From: Pseudomonas fluorescens
GTDB lineage: Bacteria > Pseudomonadota > Gammaproteobacteria > Pseudomonadales > Pseudomonadaceae
Direction: 5' to 3'
DNA length: 64,000 bases
NCBI RefSeq assembly: GCF_902498065.1
Contig: NZ_CABVIR010000003.1
Span: 62,001-126,000 of the forward strand
This document shows positions 27,125 through 36,086 of this stretch, piece by piece (position 1 is the first letter of the stretch; each line of letters starts with the position of its first letter). The notes beneath the pieces were generated by a model. It was not told the origin of the DNA. It saw only the letters and a list, made by a program, of their open reading frames with translations, and searched no databases. The position numbers and the translations under genes were made by a program.

Positions 27125-28207
27125 ATGAAGATCGGTGTAATCGGTGGCGGCCAGTTGGGTCGCATGTTGGCGCTGGCGGGTACTCCGCTGGGCATGAACT
27201 TCGCTTTCCTGGACCCCGCGCCGGATGCTTGCGCAGCCGCGTTGGGCGAACACCTGCGGGCCGATTACGGCGATCAGGATCACCTGCGTCAGCTGGCCGA
27301 AGAAGTCGATCTGGTGACGTTCGAGTTCGAAAGCGTCCCGGCCGAAACCGTGGCATTCCTGTCGCAGTTCGTCCCGGTCTACCCGAGCGCCGAAGCCCTG
27401 CGCATCGCCCGCGATCGCTGGTTCGAGAAGAGCATGTTCAAGGACCTGGGGATTCCCACCCCGGCGTTCGCCGACATCCAGTCGCAAGCCGATCTGGAGG
27501 CCGCCGTGGCCTCCATCGGTCTGCCAGCCGTATTGAAAACCCGCACCCTGGGTTACGACGGCAAGGGCCAGAAAGTCCTGCGCACCGCTGAAGACGTGGT
27601 CGGCACCTTCGCTGAACTGGGCAGCGTTGCCTGCCTGCTGGAAGGCTTCGTGCCGTTCACCGGCGAAGTGTCGCTGATCGCCGTGCGTGCTCGCGATGGC
27701 GAAACCAAGTTCTACCCGCTGGTTCACAACACCCACGACAGCGGCATCCTCAAGCTGTCCGTGGCCAGCACCGACCACCCGTTGCAAGCCTTGGCCGAAG
27801 ACTACTCCAGCCGAGTGCTCAAGCATTTGAGCTACGTTGGCGTGATGGCGTTCGAGTTCTTTGAAGTCGACGGTGGCCTCAAGGCTAACGAGATTGCCCC
27901 GCGTGTGCACAACTCCGGGCACTGGACTACCGAAGGCGCCGAATGCAGCCAGTTCGAAAACCACCTGCGGGCCGTTGCCGGTCTGCCGCTGGGGTCGACG
28001 GCCAAGGTGGGGGAGAGCGCCATGCTCAACTTCATCGGTAAAGTGCCGGAGACCGAAAAAGTCCTGGCCATCGCCGATTGCCATCTGCATCACTATGGCA
28101 AGGCCTTCAAGGTCGGGCGCAAGGTCGGTCATGCCAACCTGCGTTGTGCAGACCGCGAGACGCTGGCCGCACAGATCCTCAAGGTCGAAGCGCTGATCAC
28201 CGAATAA
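27125..28207 (+). CDS. purK: 5-(carboxyamino)imidazole ribonucleotide synthase
   Basis: A 360-residue ATP-grasp enzyme making N5-CAIR from AIR, ATP and bicarbonate. It begins MKIGVIGGGQLGRMLALAG. The ATP-grasp region contains KTRTLGYDGKGQ and LLEGFVPFTGEVSLIAVRA. The metal-binding part is FEFFEVDGGLKANEIAPRVHNSGHWT. ATG 27125 is preferred to the TTG at 27116 because homology starts there. It is coupled closely to purE upstream. Confidence 0.97.
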   Translation: MKIGVIGGGQLGRMLALAGTPLGMNFAFLDPAPDACAAALGEHLRADYGDQDHLRQLAEEVDLVTFEFESVPAETVAFLSQFVPVYPSAEALRIARDRWFEKSMFKDLGIPTPAFADIQSQADLEAAVASIGLPAVLKTRTLGYDGKGQKVLRTAEDVVGTFAELGSVACLLEGFVPFTGEVSLIAVRARDGETKFYPLVHNTHDSGILKLSVASTDHPLQALAEDYSSRVLKHLSYVGVMAFEFFEVDGGLKANEIAPRVHNSGHWTTEGAECSQFENHLRAVAGLPLGSTAKVGESAMLNFIGKVPETEKVLAIADCHLHHYGKAFKVGRKVGHANLRCADRETLAAQILKVEALITE

Positions 28208-28316
28208 ACGGTTTCATGTGGCCGCGGCGGAACCATTCAGGGCCGCCGTTCTCTCATGGCAGGATGCAAAAGTCTGTCTAGGCTTTGGCATGTCCAACCA
28301 ATCAGAGGGAAATGCC

Positions 28317-28562
28317 ATGGGAATTATCGGAACCATCTTTATCGGCTTGATTGTCGGCCTGCTGGCCCGGTTCCTGAAACCGGGTGACGACAGCATGGGC
28401 TGGATCATGACCATCCTGCTCGGTATCGGCGGTTCACTGGCGGCCACTTACGGCGGTCAGGCCCTGGGCTTCTATCAGGCAGGACAAGGCGCAGGCTTCC
28501 TGGGTGCGCTGGTTGGCGCCGTGATATTGCTGGTGGTCTACGGCTTGATCAAAAAGAACTGA
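28317..28562 (+). CDS. GlsB/YeaQ/YmgE family stress-response membrane protein
   Basis: An 81-residue integral membrane protein with three hydrophobic segments: IGTIFIGLIVGLLARFL, GWIMTILLGIGGSLAATYGG and GFLGALVGAVILLVVYGLI. These match the transglycosylase-associated/GlsB family. LKPGDDSMGWIMTILLGIGGS is the recognisable core. The ATG at 28317 has AGAGGGA upstream; a longer frame starts at 28218 but lacks a site. The biochemical role is unknown; relatives are induced by stress. Confidence 0.88.
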   Translation: MGIIGTIFIGLIVGLLARFLKPGDDSMGWIMTILLGIGGSLAATYGGQALGFYQAGQGAGFLGALVGAVILLVVYGLIKKN

Positions 28563-28650
28563 TCCAGGCGACAAAGCCCTCTCTGCGCCGCACGCGGGGA
28601 GGGCTAGAATGCTCGGCGCCATACCGTCCTTTCTCTTGCCGAGCACCTTC

Positions 28651-29187
28651 ATGCGCCGTCTTCTATTGACTGTCCTTTTACTGGGTTCGGGCCTTGCCCA
28701 TGCCGGCGAACTGCCGGAAACCGACTGGCTCGAACTGATGCCGAAGTCGGACCAGAAAGCCCTTGAGGCCATGCCCGAAATCGATCACAACTCCCCCGAA
28801 GCCAATGGCACCTTTACCGAAAAGGGTGGCATGAAGCAGAGCAAGGGCTTGCCGGCGGTGATGTACTCGACCAAAACCGTGCCGTCGATGAACGACAAGA
28901 ACATCCGCATCGGTGGTTATCCGGTGCCGCTGGAATCCGACGCCAAGGGCCGCAGCACGCTGTTCTTCCTCGTGCCGTATCCGGGCGCCTGCATCCACGT
29001 GCCGCCACCGCCGCCTAACCAGTTGGTGCTGGTGCGCTATCCGAAAGGGTTGAAGCTGGATGATATCTACACGCCGCTGTGGGTGACCGGCACGCTGAAG
29101 ATCGAGAAGGTCAACAACGACCTGGCTGACGCGGCGTATGCGCTGGATGCGGCGAAAGTGCGGGTGGTGCAGGAATCAGATCTCTAG
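28651..29187 (+). CDS. DUF3299 domain-containing exported protein
   Basis: 178 residues with a signal peptide (MRRLLLTVLLLGSGLAHA). The body carries IRIGGYPVPLESDAKGRSTLFFLVPYPGACIHVPPPPPNQLVLV, the conserved core of DUF3299 with one cysteine in the GACIHVPPPP loop. It is periplasmic and of unknown function. The start at ATG 28651 is chosen for the signal peptide; a frame start at 28609 adds 14 residues. It follows the YeaQ-like gene by about 90 bases. Confidence 0.85.
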   Translation: MRRLLLTVLLLGSGLAHAGELPETDWLELMPKSDQKALEAMPEIDHNSPEANGTFTEKGGMKQSKGLPAVMYSTKTVPSMNDKNIRIGGYPVPLESDAKGRSTLFFLVPYPGACIHVPPPPPNQLVLVRYPKGLKLDDIYTPLWVTGTLKIEKVNNDLADAAYALDAAKVRVVQESDL

Positions 29188-29202
29188 CAGCCAACCAAAA
29201 TA

Positions 29203-29295
29203 ACTGTGGGAGCCAGCCTGCTGGCGATAGCGGTCCGTCAGGCACTTTCAAGTTGACTGACATGACACCATCGCCAGCAGGCTGGCTCCCACAGT
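29203..29295. repeat. REPIN (paired REP hairpin)
   Basis: ACTGTGGGAGCCAGCCTGC and its inverse ending GGCTCCCACAGT lie between convergent genes. Confidence 0.9.
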
Positions 29296-29312
29296 TCGTA
29301 TTGCGGTGTTGA

Positions 29313-30212
29313 TTAGAGAAGTGTGCTGGCGATGTTCACACCGAGGGTGTGGGTGGCACCCGGTTTCAGCGTGATCACATCATCCATCACATTCGCCGTC
29401 TCGATGCACAGCATGCGCTGCCAGCCATCGTCTGCCATATCACTGAACGCCGCCGCGCGATCGATCCACGGGTTCCAGATCACAGCCGAACGCGAACCGC
29501 TGCTGGTCAGCTCGATGCGCCGTTCCCACGCCGGATCGACAATGCTCAGCTTCGCCGGGGTGTTCAGGTAGATGCGATCGGTCTCGCCGTTAAAACGCAG
29601 GTCACCGGCCTGGGGCACAGTTTTCCAGTCATCCAGCGTCTCGATGTAATTCAAGCCATCCAGCCCTTCAACGTGCACATTGCGCACATCGCTGACCGCG
29701 AAATAGCTGTGCAGCGCCTGGCTGATGGTGACGGTATCGGTGCCCTGGTTGTGGCTGGTCAGGCTGATGTGCAGTTGCTCATCCAGACGAATGCTCAACT
29801 TCAAATCCACCTGATGCGGCCAGCCGGGGAAGCCGCCTTCGGGGTAGGGCAGGACGAATTCCACCTTCAGGCTTTCACCTTCGGTTTCGATGCCGCCCAG
29901 TTCCCAGTCCATTGCCCGCACAAAACCGTGAGCGGTCGGCGGTTCGTTGCTGACGCGCATCGCCTGAACGCTCGGCGGGTTGCGCGAAAGGTTGCCGAAC
30001 CACGGCCAGCACACCGGCACGCCGGCGCGGATGCTCTTGCCGGTCTTGAACACGGCCTCGTCGTTGAGCCAGATCAGCGGCGGTTGGCCGGCCAATTGAT
30101 AACTGAGGATGTGCGCACCTTGCTGGGCAACCAGCAATTCGGCCTGACCGTGGCGGATGCGCCAGCAGTTCAGTTCATCCAGCTTCACGGCTTCAACGTT
30201 GGGCGTGTTCAT
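29313..30212 (-). CDS. D-hexose-6-phosphate mutarotase (aldose epimerase family)
   Basis: A 299-residue cytoplasmic galactose-mutarotase-fold protein (YeaD-like) that interconverts alpha and beta hexose 6-phosphates. Landmarks: GAHILSYQLAGQPPLIWLN; RAGVPVCWPWFG; ALHSYFAVSDVRNVHVEGLDG with the catalytic histidine; and VIWNPWIDRAAAFSDMADDGWQRMLCIETANV with the catalytic glutamate. The start was set at MNTPNVEAVKL (30212); the upstream 11 codons are not family-like. Confidence 0.92.
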   Translation of the reverse strand: MNTPNVEAVKLDELNCWRIRHGQAELLVAQQGAHILSYQLAGQPPLIWLNDEAVFKTGKSIRAGVPVCWPWFGNLSRNPPSVQAMRVSNEPPTAHGFVRAMDWELGGIETEGESLKVEFVLPYPEGGFPGWPHQVDLKLSIRLDEQLHISLTSHNQGTDTVTISQALHSYFAVSDVRNVHVEGLDGLNYIETLDDWKTVPQAGDLRFNGETDRIYLNTPAKLSIVDPAWERRIELTSSGSRSAVIWNPWIDRAAAFSDMADDGWQRMLCIETANVMDDVITLKPGATHTLGVNIASTLL

Positions 30213-30269
30213 GGGGCAACTCTCGGTCAGGAACAATGACTGCAATGGACCGCAGAACGGTCGCCGCGT

Positions 30270-30674
30270 TTAACGCGCGCGTGGCGGAACCGAGCGGGTG
30301 CGACCGCTGCCGTCGATGGCCACGAACACAAACACGGCTTCAGTCACTTTACGCCACTCACTGGACAGCGGATCGTCGCTCCAGACCTCGACCATCATCT
30401 GGATCGAGCTGCGGCCGATTTCCAGCGCCTGGGTATAGAAGGAGAGCTGAGCGCCCACCGCCACCGGAACCAGGAATGCCATGCGATCAATCGCCACGGT
30501 AGCCACCCGGCCGCCAGCGACTTTGCTGGCCATTGCGGTGCCGGCCAAATCCATCTGCGCCACCAGCCAGCCGCCGAAAATATCGCCGAAACCGTTGGTT
30601 TCACGCGGAAGCGCGGTGATTTGCAGGGCCAGGTCGCCTTGCGGGATTGGATCTTCTTGTTCGAGCTCTATCAT
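30270..30674 (-). CDS. Acyl-CoA thioesterase (YciA-like hotdog)
   Basis: A 134-residue single hotdog domain. It opens GDLALQITALPRETNGFGDIFGGWLVAQMDLAGTAMA, with the asparagine and aspartate positions of YciA-type thioesterases, and continues VATVAIDRMAFLVPVAVGAQLSFY. It hydrolyses acyl-CoA esters in the cytoplasm; chain-length preference is not readable. It stands alone, with its start facing a long gap before the MFS gene. Confidence 0.9.
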   Translation of the reverse strand: MIELEQEDPIPQGDLALQITALPRETNGFGDIFGGWLVAQMDLAGTAMASKVAGGRVATVAIDRMAFLVPVAVGAQLSFYTQALEIGRSSIQMMVEVWSDDPLSSEWRKVTEAVFVFVAIDGSGRTRSVPPRAR

Positions 30675-31037
30675 GCCGGGGGTGCCTCTGACCCGTGACT
30701 CTTCATTGGTACTTCAAGGTGAATAGCCGTCTCAAGGAAAAACGATTCAGCCCCGAACATACTACGTTCGTCACGTTTTTCGTAAGGCGCCTAAAGGGGA
30801 ACTCTGCGAAATCGACTGGCCGCGCCAGCAGCGTCTTCGCACAGCAACCCTTTCAAACTGCTGCAGATCGCGAGTATATCGGTCGGTAGACTCCGAGACG
30901 ACCGTCCGGTTCTCATTTTGACCGTCAAATACGCACCTCTATGTGCTTTTTCGAACAATTTGCTATCGTGCCGGACCTGCCCAAGCCTCCGCCAGCGTTG
31001 TTGGGGTTGCAGATCCGACTATAAGAGAAGCCTTGCC
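30675..31037. other. Intergenic region between divergent thioesterase and MFS genes
   Basis: About 360 bases containing the two divergent promoters by position. No gene, repeat or clear operator was recognised. Confidence 0.6.
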
Positions 31038-32336
31038 ATGACCACAGCGCCCTCGAGCATTGCGCAGCCAACGCAATCCGCACGTCCGTTGACCCGCAAT
31101 GACTACAAGACTTTATCGCTGTCCGCCCTTGGCGGCGCGCTGGAGTTCTACGACTTCATCATTTTCGTGTTCTTCGCCACGGTGGTCGGCAAGCTGTTCT
31201 TCCCGGCCGACATGCCCGAGTGGCTGCGCCTGATGCAGACCTTCGGCATCTTTGCCGCCGGCTATCTGGCGCGACCGCTGGGCGGCATTGTAATGGCGCA
31301 CTTCGGTGACCTGCTGGGTCGCAAGAAGATGTTCACCCTGAGTATTTTCATGATGGCGGTTCCGACCCTGATCATGGGTCTGCTGCCGACGTACGCGCAG
31401 ATCGGCATGTGGGCACCCATCCTGTTGCTGCTGATGCGGGTGATCCAGGGCGCGGCGATTGGCGGTGAAGTGCCGGGCGCATGGGTCTTCGTTTCCGAAC
31501 ACGTGCCGCAGCGGCACATCGGCTACGCCTGCGGCACGCTGACCAGCGGTCTGACGGCCGGCATCCTCCTGGGGTCGCTGGTTGCCACGGCGATCAACAG
31601 CATTTACACCCCGGTGGAAGTGGCGGATTACGCCTGGCGGATCCCGTTCCTGCTCGGTGGTGTATTTGGCCTGTTCTCGGTTTACCTGCGCCGCTGGTTG
31701 CACGAGACGCCGGTGTTCGCCGAGCTGCAACTGCGCAAGGCGCTGGCCGAAGAAGTGCCGCTGCGTGCCGTACTGCGCGACCATCGCGGGGCGATCCTGA
31801 TTTCCATGCTGCTGACCTGGTTGCTGTCCGCCGGCATCATCGTGGTCATCCTGATGACCCCGACCGTGCTGCAGACGGTCTACCACTTCACTCCCACTAC
31901 CGCGTTGCAGGCCAATAGCCTGGCGATCGTATTCCTGAGTCTGGGCTGCGTTGCTTCCGGTGCGTTGGCTGACCGCTTTGGCGCGGGCCGGGTGTTTGTG
32001 TTCGGCAGTGCGGCGTTGCTGCTCAGCTCGTGGACCTTCTATCACAGCCTGTTCAACCACCCGGACTGGCTGTTCCCGATGTACGCCCTGACCGGTCTGC
32101 TGGTCGGCACTATTGGTGCGGTGCCCTACGTGATGGTCAAGGCCTTCCCGGCGGTGGTGCGCTTTAGCGGGCTGTCGTTCTCCTACAACCTGGCCTATGC
32201 GATTTTTGGTGGCCTGACGCCGATGGTGGTGACGCTGCTGCTCAAAGAAAGCCCAATGGGGCCGGCGTATTACGTGGCGATCATCTGTGGTGTCGGGATT
32301 CTGGTGGGTGCGTACCTTTGGAAGAAGGGGCGCTGA
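31038..32336 (+). CDS. MFS transporter, metabolite:proton symporter (MHS) family
   Basis: A 432-residue twelve-helix carrier. GGALEFYDFIIFVFFATVVGKLFFP is the MHS-type first helix (with Glu and Asp). FAAGYLARPLGGIVMAHFGDLLGRKKMFTLSIFMMAVPTLIMG is the helix 2-3 signature. RVIQGAAIGGEVPGAWVFVSEHVP matches the family motif in helix 4-5. The start at ATG 31038 has AGAGAAG upstream; an in-frame start at 30918 is rejected. Substrate unknown (relatives carry citrate, proline/betaine, ketoglutarate or shikimate). Confidence 0.9.
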   Translation: MTTAPSSIAQPTQSARPLTRNDYKTLSLSALGGALEFYDFIIFVFFATVVGKLFFPADMPEWLRLMQTFGIFAAGYLARPLGGIVMAHFGDLLGRKKMFTLSIFMMAVPTLIMGLLPTYAQIGMWAPILLLLMRVIQGAAIGGEVPGAWVFVSEHVPQRHIGYACGTLTSGLTAGILLGSLVATAINSIYTPVEVADYAWRIPFLLGGVFGLFSVYLRRWLHETPVFAELQLRKALAEEVPLRAVLRDHRGAILISMLLTWLLSAGIIVVILMTPTVLQTVYHFTPTTALQANSLAIVFLSLGCVASGALADRFGAGRVFVFGSAALLLSSWTFYHSLFNHPDWLFPMYALTGLLVGTIGAVPYVMVKAFPAVVRFSGLSFSYNLAYAIFGGLTPMVVTLLLKESPMGPAYYVAIICGVGILVGAYLWKKGR

Positions 32337-32364
32337 TCCCCGAGACTCTCTGTAGCTGTACCGG

Positions 32365-32439
32365 CCCCAATCGCCAGCAGGCTGGCTCCCACATTGAAAT
32401 GCATTCCAATGTGGGAGCCAGCCTGCTGGCGATTTGGGG
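32365..32439. repeat. REPIN (perfect inverted pair)
   Basis: CCCCAATCGCCAGCAGGCTG through GGCTCCCACATT is mirrored exactly by AATGTGGGAGCC through CGATTTGGGG, giving one long hairpin directly after the MFS gene. Confidence 0.92.
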
Positions 32440-32485
32440 TACATGAATTATCCGGTAAAAACTCGAATACTGGCCTTTCATCCAA

Positions 32486-32503
32486 TTGTCATATTTCAGC
32501 CAT
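32486..32503 (+). promoter_or_regulatory. Pho box upstream of pstS
   Basis: TTGTCAT-ATTT-CAGCCAT has the 7+4+7 layout of a PhoB site (consensus repeats CTGTCAT), about 70 bases before the pstS start. The second half-site is weaker. Confidence 0.65.
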
Positions 32504-32570
32504 AGAGTGTTCACACGGCCTGCTGATACTTGGCCCCGACTTAACACACCCTATCTGCTAGGAGTAAGGC

Positions 32571-33572
32571 ATGAAACTGAAGCGTTTGATGGCGGCAATG
32601 ACTTTTGTCGCTGCTGGCGTTGCGACTGCCAACGCGGTTGCCGCTGTTGACCCTGCTATCCCGAGCTACACCAAGACCACTGGTGTGTCGGGCAACCTGT
32701 CCAGCGTCGGCTCCGATACCCTGGCCAACCTCATGACCCTGTGGGCTGAGAACTACAAAAAAGAATACCCGAACGTAAACATCCAGATTCAGGCTGCCGG
32801 TTCTTCTACCGCGCCACCTGCGCTGACTGAAGGCACCGCTAACCTGGGCCCGATGAGCCGCAAGATGAAGGACAACGAGCTGCAAGCCTTCGAAACCAAA
32901 TACGGCTACAAGCCAACGGCTATCCCGGTTGCCGTGGATGCCCTGGCTGTGTTCGTACACAAGGACAACCCGATCCAGCACATGACCATGGAGCAAGTCG
33001 ACGCGATTTTCTCCTCGACTCGTCTGTGCGGCGCTAAAACCGACGTGAAAACCTGGGGTGACCTGGGTGTGACCGGCGATCTGGCCAACAAGCCGGTTCA
33101 GCTGTTCGGTCGTAACTCGGTATCCGGCACCTACGGCTACTTCAAAGAAGAAGCCCTGTGCAAAGGTGACTACAAGCCAAACGTCAACGAACAACCAGGT
33201 TCGGCTTCGGTCGTGCAGTCGATCAGCTCCTCGCTGAACGGCGTAGGTTACTCGGGCATCGGCTACAAGACCGCTAGCGTGAAAACGGTGGCTCTGGCCA
33301 AGAAAGGCAGCACTGAATTCATCGAAGACACCGAAGAAAACGCCCTGAACGGCAAGTATCCGCTGTCGCGTTTCCTCTACGTTTACGTCAACAAAGCCCC
33401 GAACAAGCCTCTGGCCCCGCTGGAAGCCGAGTTCGTGAAGCTGATTCTGTCCAAACAGGGTCAGGAAGTTGTAGTGAAAGACGGCTACATCCCGTTGCCA
33501 GCCAAGGTTGCTGCCAAAGCACTGGCTGACCTGGGTCTGCAAGAAGGCGGCGCTGAAGTCGCAAAAAAGTAA
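32571..33572 (+). CDS. pstS: Phosphate ABC transporter substrate-binding protein
   Basis: A 333-residue periplasmic phosphate-binding protein with signal peptide [82 protein letters not shown] contains the phosphate-binding loops. [18 protein letters not shown] is the third binding loop. It belongs to the longer Pseudomonas PstS type. It is preceded by a Pho box and a good AGGAG site. It is separated from pstC by a palindrome and a REP pair, so levels of binding protein and channel can differ. Confidence 0.96.
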   Translation: MKLKRLMAAMTFVAAGVATANAVAAVDPAIPSYTKTTGVSGNLSSVGSDTLANLMTLWAENYKKEYPNVNIQIQAAGSSTAPPALTEGTANLGPMSRKMKDNELQAFETKYGYKPTAIPVAVDALAVFVHKDNPIQHMTMEQVDAIFSSTRLCGAKTDVKTWGDLGVTGDLANKPVQLFGRNSVSGTYGYFKEEALCKGDYKPNVNEQPGSASVVQSISSSLNGVGYSGIGYKTASVKTVALAKKGSTEFIEDTEENALNGKYPLSRFLYVYVNKAPNKPLAPLEAEFVKLILSKQGQEVVVKDGYIPLPAKVAAKALADLGLQEGGAEVAKK

Positions 33573-33576
33573 AACC

Positions 33577-33602
33577 CTGATCCGGGGCTAGCCCCGGATC
33601 AG
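33577..33602 (+). terminator. Palindromic hairpin after pstS
   Basis: CTGATCCGGGGCTAGCCCCGGATCAG split at its centre is a perfect 26-base palindrome five bases after the pstS stop. There is no T tract, so it may protect the mRNA 3' end or attenuate read-through instead of terminating outright. Confidence 0.6.
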
Positions 33603-33688
33603 TAGGAGCCGACTTACTGGCGATCCTGTCGACTCGGTCTGACAGGTTCACTGCGGTGAAGCCATCGCCAGCAAGCCGGCTCCTACAC
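33603..33688. repeat. REP-like inverted pair (variant core)
   Basis: TAGGAGCCGACTTACTGGCG faces CGCCAGCAAGCCGGCTCCTA. The core is TAGGAGCC instead of GTGGGAGC. Confidence 0.8.
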
Positions 33689-33748
33689 CCCCCAAATTTT
33701 TGATCCACTGCCAGTTCCCGCTGGCGGCGGATTTGCTGCGTCACTGCA

Positions 33749-33766
33749 TTGTCATCTTTCTGTCAT
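33749..33766 (+). promoter_or_regulatory. Pho box upstream of pstC
   Basis: TTGTCAT-CTTT-CTGTCAT is an almost perfect PhoB site 23-40 bases before the pstC start, suggesting a second PhoB-driven promoter inside the pst cluster. Confidence 0.8.
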
Positions 33767-33788
33767 ACAGGATCGCTAGGGTGAGCGC

Positions 33789-36071
33789 ATGAATGATCTG
33801 GCCAATTCCACCATGACTACAAATCCCCCCAAGCGAATTGATTTCAATACGCCTGAGCTGCAACGCAAGCGCCGCATCCGCGCGCTCAAAGACCGCCTGA
33901 CCCGCTGGTACGTCCTCGTTGGCGGCCTCGCCGTTCTCGGCGCGATCACGCTGATCTTCTTCTTCCTCGCCTACGTCGTCTTCCCCCTGTTCCAGGGTGC
34001 GAACCTGACGGCCAAGGACGCCATCACGCCCGCCTGGATGCAGGACGCCGGCAAGCCGTTGATGATCTCCCTGGAAGAGCAGAACCAGGTCGCCATGCGG
34101 GTTTCCGACAAAGGGCAGGCGCTGTTCTTCGACATCGACAGTGGCGCCGAACTCAAGCGCGTCGATCTGCCGATCCCGGCCGGCACTACCGTGACGTCCA
34201 TCGGCGAAGACCAACCGGGCCATCCATTGGTGGCGGTGGGCCTGTCCAACGGCCAGGCTTTGGTATTCCGTCACACCTATAAAGTCAGCTACCCGGACGG
34301 CAAGAAAACCATCTCGCCAGCCGTCGAATACCCGTACGGCGAAACCCCGATCGCGCTGAACGAGGCGGGCGGTGCGCTGGAGCATGTCAGCCTCAACGCC
34401 ACTGATTCGACCCTGATGCTGGTCGGTTCCACCGGTTCGCAACTCAATGTGCTGTCGCTCACCAGCGAAGAGAACATGATGACCGGCGAAATCACCAACG
34501 AGCAGAAGCGCATCGATCTGCCGCAGATGACCGAGCCGGTGAAGAACATCTTCGTCGACCCGCGTCAGCAATGGCTGTACGTGATCAATGGTCGTGCGCA
34601 AGCTGACGTGTTCAGCCTGCGCGACAAGAGCTTGAACGGTCGCTACAAACTGCTCGAAAACGGCGATGCCGAGATTACTGCCAGTACCCAGCTGGTGGGC
34701 GGTATCTCGCTGATTCTTGGCGACTCCAAGGGTGGCTTGGCCCAATGGTTCATGGCCCGCGACCCGGATGGTGAGCAGCGCCTGAAGCAGATCCGCACCT
34801 TCCAGATGGGCACCACGCCGATCGTTGAAATCACTGCCGAAGAACGTCGCAAAGGCTTCATCGCCCTAGATGCCTCCGGCAAGCTCGGCGTGTTCCACAG
34901 CACCGCGCACCGCACCTTGCTGGTGGATCAGGTCGTAGAAGGCCAGGGCATCTTCGGTCTCTCGCCACGGGCCAACCGCATCATCGTGGAGCAAGGCGGC
35001 AAGATTCAACCGCTGCTGCTCGACAACCCGCACCCGGAAGTGTCCTGGAGCGCGCTGTGGAGCAAGGTCTGGTACGAGAACTACGACGAGCCTAAATACG
35101 TCTGGCAATCGACCGCCGCCAACACCGATTTCGAACCGAAGCTGAGCTTGTCTCCGCTGACCTTCGGCACCCTGAAAGCCGCGTTCTACGCCATGCTGCT
35201 GGCCGCTCCACTGGCCGTTGCTGCAGCGATCTACACCGCGTACTTCATGGCCCCGGGCATGCGCCGCAAGGTCAAGCCGGTGATCGAGCTGATGGAAGCG
35301 ATGCCGACGGTGATCCTCGGTTTCTTCGCCGGTCTGTTCCTCGCTCCGTATGTAGAAGGGCATTTGCCGGGCATTTTCAGCCTGCTGATGCTGCTGCCGA
35401 TTGGCATCCTGGTGGCCGGTTTCGTCTTCAGTCGCCTGCCTGAATCTATCCGCCTGAGAGTACCGGATGGCTGGGAAAGCGCGATTCTGATTCCGGTGAT
35501 CCTGTTCGTGGGCTGGCTCTCGCTGTACATGAGCCCGTACATGGAAACCTGGTTCTTCGGCGGCGACATGCGCATGTGGATCTCCCACGACCTGGGCATC
35601 ACTTACGACCAGCGCAACGCACTGGTGGTCGGTCTGGCCATGGGCTTCGCAGTTATCCCGAACATCTACTCCATCGCCGAAGACGCCGTGTTCAGTGTGC
35701 CTCGCGGTCTGACCCTCGGTTCCCTGGCACTCGGTGCCACGCCGTGGCAGACCATGACTCGCGTGGTGATCCTCACCGCCAGCCCGGGCATCTTCTCGGC
35801 GTTGATGATCGGCATGGGCCGCGCGGTCGGTGAAACCATGATCGTGCTGATGGCCACCGGCAACACCCCGGTCATGGAAATGAACCTGTTCGAAGGTCTG
35901 CGAACGCTGGCCGCCAACGTCGCGGTGGAAATGCCCGAATCGGAAGTCGGCGGCAGCCACTACCGCGTGCTGTTCCTCTCGGCGCTGGTGTTGCTGTTGT
36001 TCACCTTCGTCATGAACACCCTCGCAGAACTGATTCGTCAGCGTCTGCGCAAGAAATACTCGTCGCTTTAA
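33789..36071 (+). CDS. pstC: Phosphate ABC transporter permease PstC (long form)
   Basis: 760 residues, over twice the length of E. coli PstC. A first membrane helix (YVLVGGLAVLGAITLIFFFLAYVVFPLF) is followed by about 400 residues of predicted periplasmic beta-rich sequence (WD-like motifs such as DPRQQWLYVINGRAQADVFSL). The permease core starts around residue 455 (LTFGTLKAAFYAMLLAAPLAVAAAIYTAYF) with the EAA-like loop LGATPWQTMTRVVILTASPGIFSALMIGMGRAVGETM. The long insert is characteristic of Pseudomonas PstC. The gap to pstA is 15 bases. A Pho box precedes the gene. Confidence 0.95.
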   Translation: MNDLANSTMTTNPPKRIDFNTPELQRKRRIRALKDRLTRWYVLVGGLAVLGAITLIFFFLAYVVFPLFQGANLTAKDAITPAWMQDAGKPLMISLEEQNQVAMRVSDKGQALFFDIDSGAELKRVDLPIPAGTTVTSIGEDQPGHPLVAVGLSNGQALVFRHTYKVSYPDGKKTISPAVEYPYGETPIALNEAGGALEHVSLNATDSTLMLVGSTGSQLNVLSLTSEENMMTGEITNEQKRIDLPQMTEPVKNIFVDPRQQWLYVINGRAQADVFSLRDKSLNGRYKLLENGDAEITASTQLVGGISLILGDSKGGLAQWFMARDPDGEQRLKQIRTFQMGTTPIVEITAEERRKGFIALDASGKLGVFHSTAHRTLLVDQVVEGQGIFGLSPRANRIIVEQGGKIQPLLLDNPHPEVSWSALWSKVWYENYDEPKYVWQSTAANTDFEPKLSLSPLTFGTLKAAFYAMLLAAPLAVAAAIYTAYFMAPGMRRKVKPVIELMEAMPTVILGFFAGLFLAPYVEGHLPGIFSLLMLLPIGILVAGFVFSRLPESIRLRVPDGWESAILIPVILFVGWLSLYMSPYMETWFFGGDMRMWISHDLGITYDQRNALVVGLAMGFAVIPNIYSIAEDAVFSVPRGLTLGSLALGATPWQTMTRVVILTASPGIFSALMIGMGRAVGETMIVLMATGNTPVMEMNLFEGLRTLAANVAVEMPESEVGGSHYRVLFLSALVLLLFTFVMNTLAELIRQRLRKKYSSL

Positions 36072-36086
36072 GAAAGGTAGAAGTCT

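Noticed and set aside
31113..32444. 443-codon open frame antisense to the MFS gene, and similar ones antisense to the symporter, aspA and vgrG
   Set aside because: Low-complexity His/Gln/Arg-rich products with no domain features, lying entirely over well-supported genes.
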